NCBI RefSeq assembly: GCF_018140925.1
Contig: NZ_CP073315.1
Location: 496,001-560,000, forward strand
From: Psychrobacillus sp. INOP01
Lineage (GTDB): Bacteria; Bacillota; Bacilli; Bacillales_A; Planococcaceae
Length of the DNA stretch: 64,000 bases
Direction: 5' to 3'
Part shown: positions 39,576 through 48,033 of the stretch, piece by piece
Layout: every line of letters begins with the position of its first letter
Position numbering within the stretch: the stretch's first letter is position 1
Translations under genes and position numbers: made by a program
Notes under the pieces: generated by a model
What the model saw: only the letters and a program-made list of their open reading frames with translations
Told to the model about the DNA's origin: nothing
Databases searched by the model: none

Positions 39576-40274
39576 TCACATATACCCTTTTTCTTTTAAG
39601 CTGATAAACTGGTGATCACCGATAATCACGTGATCGAGCAATTCTATGCCCATAATTAAACCTGCTTCATATAGTCTTTTCGTCACGTCAATATCTTCTG
39701 TTGATGGTGCAGGATTACCGGAAGGGTGATTGTGGGCACAAATTATCGAGGCAGCTGAACGTTTTACAGCTTCGCGGAAAATTTCTCTAGGATGTACTAT
39801 CGAGGCATTAAGAGATCCAATAAAAATTGTTTGTTTGTGAAGGATTTGATTTTTGACATTCAAAAATAGAGTGACGAAATGCTCTTGGTTCAATGAAGTC
39901 ATATCTTGCATTAAGTAAGTAGCCGCATCTTTCGGAGAACGAATCGTAAATTTGCCATCAGTCTTTTGTTGAGATAGTCTTTTCCCCAGTTCAACTGCCG
40001 CTAGTAGTTGGACCGCTTTTGCTTGTCCAATACCTTTAACGGCAGTTATTTCTTCGATGGAAGCATTTTTTAGTTCCTGAATTTGTTCAAAATAATTGAG
40101 GACACGGTTAGCGAGGTGAAGAACAGATTCCTGCTTCGTACCGGTACGAAGCAGGATTGCGATCAATTCTTGGTTAGATAAGCTTGAGGGACCTTGTCTA
40201 ACTAGTCGTTCCCTTGGACGATCAGACACATGTACATCACGAATCATAAGGGAAGGCGGTAACTTAGAATTCAT
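39576..40274 (-). CDS. radC: RadC/JAMM-domain protein
   Basis: 232 residues. N-terminal helix-hairpin-helix region (VKGIGQAKAVQLLAAVELG) and C-terminal JAMM metalloprotease-like domain with HNHPSGNPAPSTED. The biochemical role is uncertain; disruption of RadC homologues has little effect on repair. ATG overlaps the maf stop by 4 bases. Confidence 0.94.
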   Translation of the reverse strand: MNSKLPPSLMIRDVHVSDRPRERLVRQGPSSLSNQELIAILLRTGTKQESVLHLANRVLNYFEQIQELKNASIEEITAVKGIGQAKAVQLLAAVELGKRLSQQKTDGKFTIRSPKDAATYLMQDMTSLNQEHFVTLFLNVKNQILHKQTIFIGSLNASIVHPREIFREAVKRSAASIICAHNHPSGNPAPSTEDIDVTKRLYEAGLIMGIELLDHVIIGDHQFISLKEKGYM

Positions 40275-40873
40275 GAATTTACCACCCGCTCAATTTCTAT
40301 CAAACGTAGTGACAATAATACTTTAAACAAGCGACTGATTGGAAGTCCAATAACATTGTTATAGTCTCCCTGGATACTTTCGACGAATAATCCACCCATT
40401 GTTTGAATTCCATAAGCCCCTGCTTTATCTAAAGAATCTCCCGTTGCCACATAAGCATCTATTTGTCCTTCAGTAAGATCAAAAAATTTCACCGAAGTAG
40501 TTTCAGCAAAACTAATCGAGTAGCTCTCACCATAAATAGCAACACCGGTAGTAACTTGGTGCGTATTTCCTGAAAGTTTTTGTAGAAAAGTTTTTGCTTC
40601 AGCATTATCTTTCGGTTTCATCAATAATTCATCCCCAAAGCTTACAATTGTATCCGCCCCAATGACGATTGCTGAAGGATTCTCATTTAAAATAGCAGTT
40701 GTTTTGCCAATAGCGATATTTATTGCCACTTCTTCTACAGAAATATTTCCTTCCACTATTTCTGCAGCTCCTGAAGCAATAACCTCAAATGGAATACCGA
40801 GTTTACTAAAGAGTTCCTTTCTTCTAGGTGACTCACTAGCTAAAATAAATCGATTGTTAGTTGTTAGTTTCAA
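40271..40873 (-). CDS. maf: Maf nucleotide pyrophosphatase (septum-formation inhibitor)
   Basis: 200 residues. N-terminal ASESPRRKELFSKLG, middle GADTIVSF and a C-terminal AGAYGIQTMGGLFVESIQGD stretch are Maf signatures. The YhdE subfamily hydrolyses dTTP/UTP and modified pyrimidine nucleotides; overexpression inhibits septation in B. subtilis. Confidence 0.95.
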   Translation of the reverse strand: MKLTTNNRFILASESPRRKELFSKLGIPFEVIASGAAEIVEGNISVEEVAINIAIGKTTAILNENPSAIVIGADTIVSFGDELLMKPKDNAEAKTFLQKLSGNTHQVTTGVAIYGESYSISFAETTSVKFFDLTEGQIDAYVATGDSLDKAGAYGIQTMGGLFVESIQGDYNNVIGLPISRLFKVLLSLRLIEIERVVNS

Positions 40874-40930
40874 TTCTTATTCCTCCTTTTCAATAGCATA
40901 CAAAACTATTGAAAAAATAGAAATTGTGTA

Positions 40931-40981
40931 TAAAAAACAACAATTGAATTTTTGCCGCGAAATTAACGTCAAAAATTCAAT
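40931..40981 (-). terminator. terminator overlapping the SpoIIB-like stop codon
   Basis: Stem TTGAATTTTTG / CAAAAATTCAA (40944-40980) followed on the minus strand by TTGTTGTTTTTT. The TGA stop (40969-40971) lies in the hairpin. Confidence 0.7.
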
Positions 40982-41610
40982 TTCAAACAATTATTCGTCG
41001 CAACATAATGAGAAAAAATATGTGATCTCATGACAGAAGGAACATCTGAAAACGCTGATATAGCTTGAACTATTTGCATTAAATCATCTGGATACTCTTC
41101 TTTTTTATCAAGAGACTCGAAAAAATTTTTACTTAAGTTCTCTTGTTGTATTAATTCCATTACTTTTATTACTTTAGGATCTTCACAACCCTTAGTCGAA
41201 ACGTACAAACTTTTTATAAAGGTAGGTAATACATCTGCTTCTTGTGTAGGAATAGTTGTAACGTATAAATCACTCCAAACAAAAAACTGGTTGTCCACTT
41301 GGAAAATACTTGCTTTTGCAAGGGAAGGCTGTGATCCTATAAAAGCCATCGCACTTTCTTTAGAAGTGAACATGCCGTATTGTTTTGCTTGGAAAGGAAG
41401 AGATTTCTCTTCAACTTCTCCTGTAACCTCTACTTTTTTGCCTTCATCTTTAGGAGTCGTAATTTCGGCCTCTTCACTTTCAGCTTTCTTATCATTAGCT
41501 AAATTTAATATTAATCCGAACAATAGTACTCCTACAACTCCAATGATCAATCCTTGTATGCCAGCTAATATTACTTTTTTTCTCGTATTATTGCGTCTAC
41601 CAATTGGCAT
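40969..41610 (-). CDS. spoIIB: SpoIIB-like membrane protein with SPOR-type domain
   Basis: 213 residues. A basic N-terminus (MPIGRRNNTRKK), one transmembrane helix (about 14-38), an acidic linker, and a domain FQAKQYGMFTSKESAMAFIG... ending about 128 that reads like a SPOR fold, which binds denuded glycan at septa. It lies between comC and maf, exactly where B. subtilis has spoIIB (about 332 residues), so I infer a shorter SpoIIB, a septal protein of engulfment. Sequence identity cannot be judged by eye. Confidence 0.6.
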   Translation of the reverse strand: MPIGRRNNTRKKVILAGIQGLIIGVVGVLLFGLILNLANDKKAESEEAEITTPKDEGKKVEVTGEVEEKSLPFQAKQYGMFTSKESAMAFIGSQPSLAKASIFQVDNQFFVWSDLYVTTIPTQEADVLPTFIKSLYVSTKGCEDPKVIKVMELIQQENLSKNFFESLDKKEEYPDDLMQIVQAISAFSDVPSVMRSHIFSHYVATNNCLKLNF

Positions 41611-41647
41611 AGAATCACCTCTTTTTCATAACCTTATCACGAAGATT

Positions 41648-41680
41648 ATAAAAAAAGACGAGACCTATGTCGGCTCGTCC
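41648..41680 (-). terminator. terminator after comC (end of pil operon)
   Basis: Stem GACGAG / CTCGTC (41657-41679) extended by G-C pairs, followed by seven T residues on the minus strand. It closes the pilus transcript before the SpoIIB-like gene. Confidence 0.85.
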
Positions 41681-41695
41681 AAAAAAGTTATCGAG

Positions 41696-42451
41696 TTAAA
41701 AAAACAAATTTACATACCAATCGACAAGCAACTCACCATAAAAATAAGCGATAATAGCCGCTATAGCTATCGATGGACCAAATGGAATAGGTGTTTTTCT
41801 GCCTTGTTTAGATCGCCTTAAAGAAATAATACCAATAACCGTACCAATAATAGAGGCTAAAAATAGAGTCAATAGAGTTGGAACCCAGCCCAAAACTAAA
41901 CCTATTACGAAGAATAGCTTAATATCCCCTCCACCCATGCCCCCCTTGGACACAACCGCGATGAGGAATAACACACAAAAACCAACAACCGCACCGATAA
42001 TACTATCCCACCAGGGGCTAAGTGGCTCAAATACTCTTAACACTATTAAAGGTATCAAAAAAAATAACAGTATTTTATCAGGAATTAGCATATACGCAAT
42101 ATCCGACACCGTAATTATAACTAAAAGTGAAATAAACAATAGAGCAACTGCTAGCTCCAAAGTGAAACCTAACTGATAGTAAGCAAAGGTAAAAAGAAGG
42201 CCAGTCACTAGTTCCATCACTGGATACACCCAATGAATCTTTGTCCCACACCCTCGGCATTTTCCTTTTAGAACTACAAAAGAAAATACAGGCACAAGAT
42301 CTTTAAACGTTAAATTTCGATTACAAATCGTACAATGGGAAGGCGGACGAACAATCGACTCCCCTTTTGGAATGCGTAAGCCTACTACGTTAAAGAAGGA
42401 ACCGAAAACTAGACCGTATAAGAAAAATAAAAAAATGATTATAATTTCCAT
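41696..42451 (-). CDS. comC: prepilin peptidase / N-methyltransferase (ComC/PilD)
   Basis: 251 residues, about seven helices. N-terminal methylase domain with two CxxC pairs (CTICNRN and CRGCGTKI) and the A24 aspartyl protease motifs SDIAYMLIPD and MGGGDIKLFF. It cleaves and methylates prepilins. In B. subtilis comC serves the ComG pseudopilus. Here it is the last gene of a type IV pilus cluster and must also process PilA and the plus-strand prepilins. Confidence 0.95.
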   Translation of the reverse strand: MEIIIIFLFFLYGLVFGSFFNVVGLRIPKGESIVRPPSHCTICNRNLTFKDLVPVFSFVVLKGKCRGCGTKIHWVYPVMELVTGLLFTFAYYQLGFTLELAVALLFISLLVIITVSDIAYMLIPDKILLFFLIPLIVLRVFEPLSPWWDSIIGAVVGFCVLFLIAVVSKGGMGGGDIKLFFVIGLVLGWVPTLLTLFLASIIGTVIGIISLRRSKQGRKTPIPFGPSIAIAAIIAYFYGELLVDWYVNLFF

Positions 42452-42478
42452 ATCTACCTCTTTACCTTCATGTTCATA

Positions 42479-43489
42479 TTATGGTATTAATAATGTTTCA
42501 CCAATAATCACCATATCAGATTTTAGCTTATTGGCTTTTTTGATAATGGATTCTCCCGTGCGCGATCTGTAAAATTTCATAGAAATAGAATAGAGTGTAT
42601 CTCCTGGTTGCACTTTATATGTTTTAATGGAAGGCTTTTCAGGTTCCCCTTGTACTGAAACATCCTCAGTAAATTCTTCTACTTCCACTTCAGTCTCAGT
42701 CTCTGTTTCATTCAATGGTGTTTCTTCAATTGATGGAGCTTGCCGCTCCTCCAAAACATCATATATCGGATTATTTTTATTAGAAATAGGGGGAATTACT
42801 AATCCAAATTTATTCGCTACTCCAGTTATTACAGGTGCGTAATATGTAGAAAGTACTACACTGTATTCAAGCTGATCTTCCTGTGGTCCTGGTAATACTT
42901 CTCCTTCTTCATACCCTTGAAATGAAAAAGATTCAACCACATAAATGCGTGGATTTTTTCGGATATTTTCTAAAAACTTTGTCAAAGCATCGAAGTCTTT
43001 TGATAATACCGTTAAGGATATAGAAATTGCTTCTAATCCATCAGGAGTTATTACAACCACTTCCTCTAGTGGGAGTAACTCACCATTCTCATTATCTAAA
43101 TCATATGACTGTTCTTCAGTTGGCTGTTCTGTTATTGAAGTATCTTCTGCTGGTGAAACTGGTTGCTCCTCTTTCTGCACGTCAGAAAAAGCCGCATTCA
43201 ATATAATACTATCCGAGCCAACTGCTGCACCTTCAAGGTCGAGAATAATGGAATCTACTAGCTTTTCAACAGGTACCTTTACAACTAGGTCCGATAAGTC
43301 TTGCTGTAACTTTTCCATATCGATTTCTGTAGTTTGATCTGATTTTACATTTGTCAGTTGTTTTTCTAGAGTAAAGTTATGCACTTTCAAAGTTGAAAAT
43401 GAAGTGAAATAATATAAAATACCCACAGTAAATATAAGAAATATTCCTATCATAATCGTTAACCAATGTTGCTTCTGAAAATGAATCAT
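42479..43489 (-). CDS. pilO: PilO-like pilus alignment protein with C-terminal LysM domain
   Basis: 336 residues. Short cytoplasmic start, one helix (about 12-30), a PilO-like extracytoplasmic region (ISLTVLSKDFDALTKFLENI, about 152-171, is the typical ferredoxin-fold strand-helix), an acidic Glu/Thr linker (about 235-280) and a C-terminal LysM domain (KTYKVQPGDTLYSISMKFY, about 289-336). Standard PilO proteins (about 200 residues) lack LysM. ATG overlaps pilN by 4 bases. Confidence 0.85.
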   Translation of the reverse strand: MIHFQKQHWLTIMIGIFLIFTVGILYYFTSFSTLKVHNFTLEKQLTNVKSDQTTEIDMEKLQQDLSDLVVKVPVEKLVDSIILDLEGAAVGSDSIILNAAFSDVQKEEQPVSPAEDTSITEQPTEEQSYDLDNENGELLPLEEVVVITPDGLEAISISLTVLSKDFDALTKFLENIRKNPRIYVVESFSFQGYEEGEVLPGPQEDQLEYSVVLSTYYAPVITGVANKFGLVIPPISNKNNPIYDVLEERQAPSIEETPLNETETETEVEVEEFTEDVSVQGEPEKPSIKTYKVQPGDTLYSISMKFYRSRTGESIIKKANKLKSDMVIIGETLLIP

Positions 43490-44088
43490 GAGGCAGGCAC
43501 CTCCTCAACCGATGCTTGTTTTAAGCTTTCTATGTCTATAATAATTTCATAGTTTGCTTCTACACGAGGCTGAAACTGTTGTGTATCACTAACAGCTGTG
43601 ATATCTACCTCAGTATCAATATCAGTAGCGAGAGATGTTAAGGTTGCTTCCATAACATACGGCGAAGCTTTCAGCGTTGTTAAATAGTGCGCTGCCTCAG
43701 TATTAGATTCAAATTGTCCTATAAGTGATACAGAAGAATTATTAGTAGTATAAGTAAATAGCTTTATAAACCCGTGTTCTGGGAGACTTTGTGATAAGTG
43801 TTTTAACAAAAATACAGTAGGAACTGGTTTACTCTCCGCCCATTCTACGAGAATCTCTAAATGCTCTTTATCAGAGAGACTAGTCTCTATATTTTGTTGC
43901 TCCGTTTGCTTCAATAATAATTCATTTTCTAAATTGGTTTCTAGCTGTTGTTCAACAGTCTTCTCTTGGTGGTGTAAGTAATACAGAAAAAAAACCGTAG
44001 ACAGAGCAGTAATACCAAGAATAATCGCAACGGCTAGCCACTCTATCTTTCTCGTTTTCTTCTGAAGTAAGTTTATATCTATATACAT
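43486..44088 (-). CDS. pilN: PilN-like pilus alignment protein
   Basis: 200 residues. It starts MYIDINLLQKKTRK, the conserved INLL motif that docks in PilM. One helix (about 17-36), a short coiled coil (about 40-75) and a small alpha/beta domain containing FIKLFTYTTNNSSVSLIGQF follow. It couples the cytoplasmic PilM ring to PilO across the membrane. Confidence 0.88.
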   Translation of the reverse strand: MYIDINLLQKKTRKIEWLAVAIILGITALSTVFFLYYLHHQEKTVEQQLETNLENELLLKQTEQQNIETSLSDKEHLEILVEWAESKPVPTVFLLKHLSQSLPEHGFIKLFTYTTNNSSVSLIGQFESNTEAAHYLTTLKASPYVMEATLTSLATDIDTEVDITAVSDTQQFQPRVEANYEIIIDIESLKQASVEEVPAS

Positions 44089-44099
44089 TATCTATTCAC

Positions 44100-45071
44100 C
44101 TATTTCCAGGAAAGTCCAACAAGCTCTGCAAAAGAAGCGGGAATATGGACACCCTCTTTTGTCGCCCATTTATCATCCGTCATTTGATACACAGATAAGA
44201 GTTCAGTCGTCTGTAGATTAGAAGCAATAATAGGGATCAGTGGGTGATCCCCTGCAATACAAATCGTATCAATAGAGTATTTTCCATTTCGTAAATTATA
44301 TAAATAAAATGATTGCAGACGAGCAACTTCTTTCTCTATGATAGCAAGATGATCCTCTAGCACCATTTCATTTCCATCTACTTGGATATATTGAAATCCA
44401 GTGCGTGTCTCGTATCCTGAAAAAGACTCAAATGGTCGAATACCCATTGTTCGTACATAAACTGGTTTATGATCATGAAACATACTTAACTGCATAACAT
44501 CTAATTCTAAGTGAATTAGTAGCACATGCGCAGATTCTTCTAACTTGTTCATTTCTGCAAATAAACGATATAAACTTAAAAACGGAACATCAATAATAAC
44601 CGGTCTAAGTTTTGCTTTCATTAGTACCCGTTCAATCGTAGTGACGTCTTTTTCAGGAACAGCGAGGGCAATAACTTCGTCTTTCCCTGTTACTCGATTA
44701 TCCCCTACAATTTCTATAATAGGATCGGAAAAAGGCAGATGAAAAGATTCTCCTAGTTCCAAATATAGATGACCTTTCCATTCACTCGGAGGAACGGATT
44801 GAGGAATTGTAGTGGAACGCAAAAGTAAATCATGTTGAGAAAAAGAGAAAAAGGTTGGTATACCTTGTAGTTTATGTTTTTTGACAATGGACGACAATTG
44901 CTGAATAAGTCGTTCTTCATGTACTATCTGACCCGACTGGAAAGTCCCCTCTTCAATCACTTGTTGTATAAACTTAATATATTCATTCTTCCGCCCACCA
45001 ACTAAAATACGTATGTATCTTTGGGTAAAAGTAATAAAAACAGCAGGTTGTGATTTCCAATATGTAAGCAT
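44100..45071 (-). CDS. pilM: PilM-like actin-fold pilus assembly protein
   Basis: 323 residues, soluble. FtsA/PilM actin-like fold, recognised by the pattern of beta strands (FTQRYIRILVGG, PTFFSFSQHDLLLRS, VIALAVPEKDV) and by its position before pilN and pilO. ATP-site motifs are weak, as in several Gram-positive PilM proteins. ATG follows an AAAGGCAGGG site. Confidence 0.82.
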   Translation of the reverse strand: MLTYWKSQPAVFITFTQRYIRILVGGRKNEYIKFIQQVIEEGTFQSGQIVHEERLIQQLSSIVKKHKLQGIPTFFSFSQHDLLLRSTTIPQSVPPSEWKGHLYLELGESFHLPFSDPIIEIVGDNRVTGKDEVIALAVPEKDVTTIERVLMKAKLRPVIIDVPFLSLYRLFAEMNKLEESAHVLLIHLELDVMQLSMFHDHKPVYVRTMGIRPFESFSGYETRTGFQYIQVDGNEMVLEDHLAIIEKEVARLQSFYLYNLRNGKYSIDTICIAGDHPLIPIIASNLQTTELLSVYQMTDDKWATKEGVHIPASFAELVGLSWK

Positions 45072-45113
45072 TCATGTCCCTGCCTTTCTTTTAAAAACTA
45101 TAGATATAAGTAT

Positions 45114-45145
45114 AATAGCCCCGTGCACGAATGCAAAGGGCTATT
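45114..45145 (-). terminator. hairpin between pilA and pilM (possible partial terminator)
   Basis: AATAGCCC / GGGCTATT stem (45114-45145) with a 15-base loop, no T-run beyond ATACTTAT. It could attenuate readthrough or protect the pilA 3' end, making the pilin more abundant than PilMNO. Confidence 0.5.
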
Positions 45146-45161
45146 GACAAATAAAATTTTA

Positions 45162-45590
45162 TTATTTAGCTTTAACTACTTCTCTACCCTTAGTGCTTAA
45201 GTCAGTTTCTGAAGCATCTAATTTTCTTTTAGAACCAACAAGATTAATTGAATAAACTATACCTTCTTTTTTTACAATAACAGTTGAATAACCAACATCC
45301 CCATCCGGATCTTTAGGAATAGAATCTAAATACTTTCCTGCTACTAAATCACTTCCCTTTATAGTAGAAGTTGCAGTAGTATCCCAAGCACCACTCGCCT
45401 CTGCTAATTTAGCAGAACTAATAATCATTAAAGCATTCGATACATGTGCATCTTTTTTTGTATTATCAATTATTCCTGAAATTGACGGTACTGCAATCGC
45501 TGCAATAATCCCTAAAATAACTACAACTGCTAATAATTCGATAAGCGTTAATCCTTTTTCATTCTTAATCGTTTTCAACCATTTTTTCAT
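45162..45590 (-). CDS. pilA: major type IV prepilin PilA
   Basis: 142 residues. Short basic leader, cleavage after Gly in EKGLTLIELLAVVVILGIIAA with Glu at +5, a hydrophobic helix and a small globular domain (DSIPKDPDGDVGYSTVIV, the ComGC/Gram-positive pilin style). Longer than ComGC. It has its own 175-base upstream region, a GGGGAG site and a 3' hairpin, consistent with separate high expression. Confidence 0.92.
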   Translation of the reverse strand: MKKWLKTIKNEKGLTLIELLAVVVILGIIAAIAVPSISGIIDNTKKDAHVSNALMIISSAKLAEASGAWDTTATSTIKGSDLVAGKYLDSIPKDPDGDVGYSTVIVKKEGIVYSINLVGSKRKLDASETDLSTKGREVVKAK

Positions 45591-45766
45591 TTTATTCTCC
45601 CCTTATTACAAATTATTTGCATGGGTGGGTGCACTAATTGCTCCTAATCGTCTAAGTGCCCAAATATTCGACAATTACTCTTCGCTTCCAATACATCTAT
45701 TATTAATAATATCGGTTAAAACTACTAAAATATCAAGTCTTTTCACATAGTTCTTTTAACCTTTTT
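45591..45766 (-). promoter_or_regulatory. pilA upstream region with leader hairpin
   Basis: Non-coding 176 bases. Minus strand shows TTGATA followed 19 bases later by TATTAT, a possible promoter. Nearer the gene is an imperfect hairpin GGGCACTTAG.../...AGTGCACCC (about 45627-45663). I looked for c-di-GMP riboswitch cores and recognised neither class I nor class II. Confidence 0.45.
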
Positions 45767-46975
45767 TCACTGAACTTCTGAAAAGATTGAAAACATAGGA
45801 ATCATTATAGCTGCCACGATTCCTCCAATGACTACTGCTAAAAACAAAATCATCGCAGGTTCTATTAGAGACTTCAATCTCTCAGCAGCAGTGTCCACTT
45901 CCTGCTCATAAAAATCTGCAACTTTTGCCAGCATAAAGTCGAGTGTCCCCGATTTTTCACCAAGTACAATCATTTGTGATACAAATGAAGGAATTGCCCA
46001 ATGACCCAGCATAGGAGTTGCTAAAGAGTTACCTTCTTGAACACTCTTACTAGCTTTTTCAATAATTTCTTCAATAACCGCATTTTCCACCACATTGCGG
46101 ACTACTAATAACGATTGAGTCACTGGAACGCTAGCAGCATATAAACTGCTTAGAGTTCTTGTCATTCGAGCAAGTGTTGACTTTTGAATAACGGGACCAA
46201 AAATTGGTAGTCTAAGTATTATACTGTGAGCTAAGTATCGATATGGATCACGTTTTATTAGTACACTTACTGCTATACTTATGCCGATTATTAATATTAG
46301 AGCTACCCACCACCAAGTTTGAAAAATAGCACTTAAATCCAATAGAAATTGTGTAATGAATGGCAGTTCTGCTCCAAATGATGTAAACATACCCGCAAAT
46401 CTAGGAACGATAAACCCTATCATGAAAATAACAACACCTACTGCAACAATACCAAGTACTGCCGGATAAATCATCGCAGACTGCACTTTTTGTTTCGTTT
46501 CATTTTGTTTTTCATAATAGACTGCTAACTGATCTAAAATCTCGTCAAATTGTCCACCCGCTTCCCCAGCCTTTAGCATATTCGTAAATAATACTGGAAA
46601 CACTTTAGGATGCTGCTCTGCTGCAACTGAAAAAGGATGTCCTTCTCGAAGATCCTCTTCTATTTCAGCCAAAACTTGCTTCAATTTTTTTTGCGAAGTT
46701 TGATCCTTTAAAATCGAAGTCGCATCTAATATGGATATACCCGCTTTAATGAGAGTCGAAAACTGACGAATAAAAATAACTAAATCCTTGAAGGGAACTT
46801 TTCCACTTCCTAAATTTAAATCTTGGTATAAAAAACCAGTTTTCATCGAAATTTCTCGCGCGGCTATACCTTTTTTACGAAGCTTTAATTTTGCATCATC
46901 AGCTGTTGGAGCACGCATGATACCTTTCACAATTTCTCCTTTTTTATCTCTCCCATTATATTGAAAATAAGCCAT
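45767..46975 (-). CDS. pilC: type IV pilus platform protein PilC
   Basis: 402 residues. Two T2SSF domains (about 70-192 and 273-394) each ending in a helical hairpin, three transmembrane segments and the usual N-terminal YFQYNGRDKKGEIVKG. It is the inner-membrane platform acted on by PilB and PilT. ATG overlaps the pilT stop by one base. Confidence 0.95.
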   Translation of the reverse strand: MAYFQYNGRDKKGEIVKGIMRAPTADDAKLKLRKKGIAAREISMKTGFLYQDLNLGSGKVPFKDLVIFIRQFSTLIKAGISILDATSILKDQTSQKKLKQVLAEIEEDLREGHPFSVAAEQHPKVFPVLFTNMLKAGEAGGQFDEILDQLAVYYEKQNETKQKVQSAMIYPAVLGIVAVGVVIFMIGFIVPRFAGMFTSFGAELPFITQFLLDLSAIFQTWWWVALILIIGISIAVSVLIKRDPYRYLAHSIILRLPIFGPVIQKSTLARMTRTLSSLYAASVPVTQSLLVVRNVVENAVIEEIIEKASKSVQEGNSLATPMLGHWAIPSFVSQMIVLGEKSGTLDFMLAKVADFYEQEVDTAAERLKSLIEPAMILFLAVVIGGIVAAIMIPMFSIFSEVQ

Positions 46976-48015
46976 TATACCATCTTCTCCGCAAAATAGG
47001 GTTCTAGTTGTTCGTTTGATACTAATTTCTCTTTAGCTAGACGTTCTAGTTCACTTTCCATTGTTTGCATACCCATCGATTTGCTTGACTGCATAACGGA
47101 ATGAATTTGATGGATTTTTTCATTTCTTATTAGATTTTTTACTGCCGGAACATTTAAAAGTATCTCAAATGCAGCTACTCTACCTTTACCAGTAATGGAT
47201 TGGAAAAGTCGTTGTGAAATAACCGCTTGAAGTACGGAAGCCAATTGAATTCTTACCTGTGGCTGCTGATTGGGCGGAAAAACATCGATGATTCGATCAA
47301 TCGTCATAGAAGCACTCGTTGTATGTAATGTAGCAAGTACTAGATGGCCAGTTTCTGCTGCAGTAATTGCTGTAGAAATTGTTTCTAAATCTCTCATTTC
47401 ACCAACTAGTATAACGTCAGGATCTTGTCGTAGCGAAGCTCTTAATCCAGATGCAAAAGTTTTTGTATCGAAACCCACTTCTCGTTGATTGATAATACAG
47501 GTGCCATGAGAATGTAAATACTCGATTGGATCTTCTAATGTAATAATATGTTTTTTGACAGTTTGATTCATTTCTTGAATCATCGATGCAAGTGTGGTAG
47601 ATTTCCCTGAACCAGTCGGACCTGTTACTAATACTAGTCCTTGAGGTTTCTTTGCAATATCATGTAAGATAGTTGGCAAATTTAAATCCTCGAAAGTTGG
47701 AATTACTTTTGGTATTACACGGAAGGCAAGACTCACACAATTTCGTTGATAGTACGCATTTACACGAAATCGAGAAACTCCAGGTAAACTATATGAGAAA
47801 TCGAGATCACCCTTTTCTATAAATGTGTCCCATAGATTCGGAACTATAGCTACTTTGGCCATTTCTTCCGTGTCTATTGGTTTTAATATATCTTGTCCAA
47901 ATCTTTTTAATTCACCATGTAATCGCATCATTGGGGGCATACCAACTGTTAAATGTAAATCAGAGGTTCCAAGTTCAAAAGAGGCTTGTAACAACTGATG
48001 TAGCTTTTCTTTCAT
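46975..48015 (-). CDS. pilT: pilus retraction ATPase PilT
   Basis: 346 residues. Walker A TGPTGSGKSTTLA, Asp box around ITLEDPIEYLHS, Walker B DVILVGEMRDLETI, His box GHLVLATLHT. The C-terminal AVKNLIRNEKIHQI corresponds to the AIRNLIRE motif diagnostic of PilT, so pili of this system should retract. Lies 18 bases after pilB. Confidence 0.95.
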   Translation of the reverse strand: MKEKLHQLLQASFELGTSDLHLTVGMPPMMRLHGELKRFGQDILKPIDTEEMAKVAIVPNLWDTFIEKGDLDFSYSLPGVSRFRVNAYYQRNCVSLAFRVIPKVIPTFEDLNLPTILHDIAKKPQGLVLVTGPTGSGKSTTLASMIQEMNQTVKKHIITLEDPIEYLHSHGTCIINQREVGFDTKTFASGLRASLRQDPDVILVGEMRDLETISTAITAAETGHLVLATLHTTSASMTIDRIIDVFPPNQQPQVRIQLASVLQAVISQRLFQSITGKGRVAAFEILLNVPAVKNLIRNEKIHQIHSVMQSSKSMGMQTMESELERLAKEKLVSNEQLEPYFAEKMV

Positions 48016-48033
48016 AATTGTAATCCTCCTCTC

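Noticed and set aside
40890-40915. Second hairpin (TCAATAG/CTATTGA) before maf as a terminator
   Set aside because: Weak 7-bp A/T-rich stem lying directly before the maf ribosome site; the stronger terminator is at 40944-40980.
45591-45766. Possible c-di-GMP riboswitch upstream of pilA
   Set aside because: A cyclase is nearby, but the leader has neither the class I conserved cores nor the class II pseudoknot sequences that I could recognise.
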